Shown piece after piece: positions 63,242 to 64,000 of a stretch of DNA of 64,000 nt. Each line of letters begins with the position of its first letter. The first letter of the stretch is position 1. The notes below the pieces were generated by a model. The model had not been told where the DNA came from and made no database searches. It saw only the letters and a program-made list of their open reading frames with translations. Made by a program: the position numbers and the translations under genes. Source of the stretch: Callorhinus ursinus (lineage: Eukaryota; Chordata; Mammalia; Carnivora; Otariidae); contig NW_020312848.1 in the NCBI RefSeq assembly GCF_003265705.1, forward strand, positions 56,277,707-56,341,706, in the 5' to 3' direction.

Positions 63242-63335
63242 AATTGTCAGGCTGAAAGCCCAGGACTGCGTTGAAGCTATGGAGTACTGATCGGTGAGAG
63301 AATGAGATACTGTGAATAAAGTGTTTCGAACTTAC

Positions 63336-63600
63336 CTGCCTCTCGGTCCCTGATACAATAGTCTGGAGAATTCTCAAAATACACGAGGTCATTTTTTGTT
63401 GGCTTCTTAAACCTCTTGTTAGCCACAGTAAAACCAGTGCCATCCTGGTTCATGACGACCTGGATGGCCCCGTTGTACTTCCTCCAGAGGTAATCGCCCG
63501 TTTTTCTGAAGTCGGCCATGGCCAGCCAGCACGTCCGCAGAGTACACGAGCCACTCACGCCGTGACACTTGCATTCCTGTTTCAAGAACCGCTTTACCGC
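63336..63600 (-). CDS. WNT2: WNT2 penultimate coding exon
   Basis: On the - strand an AG acceptor (CT at 63601-63602) precedes 88 codons plus one base, ending before a GTAAG donor (63331-63335 on +). The peptide starts [19 protein letters not shown] and ends [21 protein letters not shown] is the Wnt signature; its first Ser is the site palmitoleoylated by Porcupine and inserts into the Frizzled groove. [16 protein letters not shown] follows, then a linker with [20 protein letters not shown]. The 265-base exon splits a Gly codon that the last exon completes, giving [12 protein letters not shown]. As far as I can recall the human protein, this exon is almost identical. All cysteines expected in the region are present and there is no break. 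Confidence 0.98.
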
Positions 63601-64000
63601 CTGCCGGGAGAGACGGGCAAGTTCAGTGCAAGCCGACGCAAGCCCCGGACCGGGGCTACCACTCCTCTTCCCACTGAGCGATCGAGAAGTGACTCTGATA
63701 ACAGACGATCCTGGGGCTGAGGACTGGGAGATGTTGGGGGTCACTTCTGCCACACCGCACTACCACAATAGGTGGGGTCCCGGGGAGAATCAGGGATTGT
63801 GAACACTATTTGGCCATTGGTATAACAAAATCCTCACTAATTTGAATTGAATAGGGCACAGGGCCAGTCTGAAGAGTGAGAGAATAAATTAGAGGGTTTT
63901 TTCCTAAGTAAATATGGCTTTATTATATTAAAAATGTACAGTAATATTCAGGAATTGCTAAGCCTGCTTCTTTTGATAAGCCAATAATAGTGACTCTATT
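63601..64000 (-). other. WNT2: WNT2 preceding intron (partial)
   Basis: Intronic sequence 5' of the exon at 63600 on the - strand, starting with a CTCCCGGCAG acceptor. The reading frame stays open upstream of the exon for about 50 codons by chance. No repeat is recognised. Confidence 0.85.

Larger units (their letters stand above)
47299..63335 (-). other. WNT2: WNT2 last intron, overview
   Basis: A 16.0-kb intron with GT at 63334-63335 and AG at 47299-47300 read on the - strand. It splits a Gly codon after its first base. It contains MIR, L2 and one Can-SINE, listed separately. I can name nothing in 47300-48080, 48110-49430, 51565-52405, 53000-54720, 55205-56480, 56720-58700, 59315-60880 and 61745-63040. 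Short open frames there have no recognisable domains. Confidence 0.85.

Noticed and set aside
63601..63753. Upstream extension of the WNT2 exon frame beginning [10 protein letters not shown]
   Set aside because: The frame is open by chance through the CCCGGCAG acceptor. Wnt similarity starts exactly at the splice site.

Overview
The window is mammalian nuclear DNA, most likely from an arctoid carnivore (bear, seal, mustelid or relative). Evidence: about 17 tRNA-derived carnivore Can-SINEs with a tRNA-like head, a CT-rich middle, an AATAAA-rich tail and a poly(A) end; carnivore-type L1 3' ends; and spliced genes in the ST7-WNT2 order known from human 7q31. I see no copy of the dog-specific SINEC_Cf tail type, which argues against dog. 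There are no operons, CRISPR arrays or phage-like genes.

Layout. (1) 1-8402 is the 3' end of ST7 on the + strand. It holds the end of one shared coding exon (1-62), an alternative terminal exon (964-1083) and the usual last exon with stop codon and poly(A) signals (7998-8402). The alternative exon runs into an old L2 LINE, which supplies its last codons and probably its poly(A) signal. (2) About 8.4-46.2 kb is the intergenic space between the convergent genes ST7 and WNT2. It is filled with Can-SINEs, L1 and L2 fragments, MIR and MER5A elements, a retroposed U6 snRNA pseudogene (30.2 kb) and an HNRNPA1 processed pseudogene (34.7-36.0 kb) lying inside an older L1. (3) About 46.2-64 kb is the 3' part of WNT2 on the - strand: 3' UTR, last coding exon (47069-47298), a 16-kb intron, the penultimate exon (63336-63600) and the start of the preceding intron.

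ST7 encodes a multi-pass membrane protein first described as a candidate tumour suppressor. WNT2 encodes a secreted, lipid-modified Wnt ligand. They are neighbours by conserved synteny and nothing in the sequence shows joint function. The two WNT2 exons join in frame, have GT-AG splice sites and show no inactivating change. Repeat family names are from memory of consensus sequences, so boundaries of old elements are approximate.
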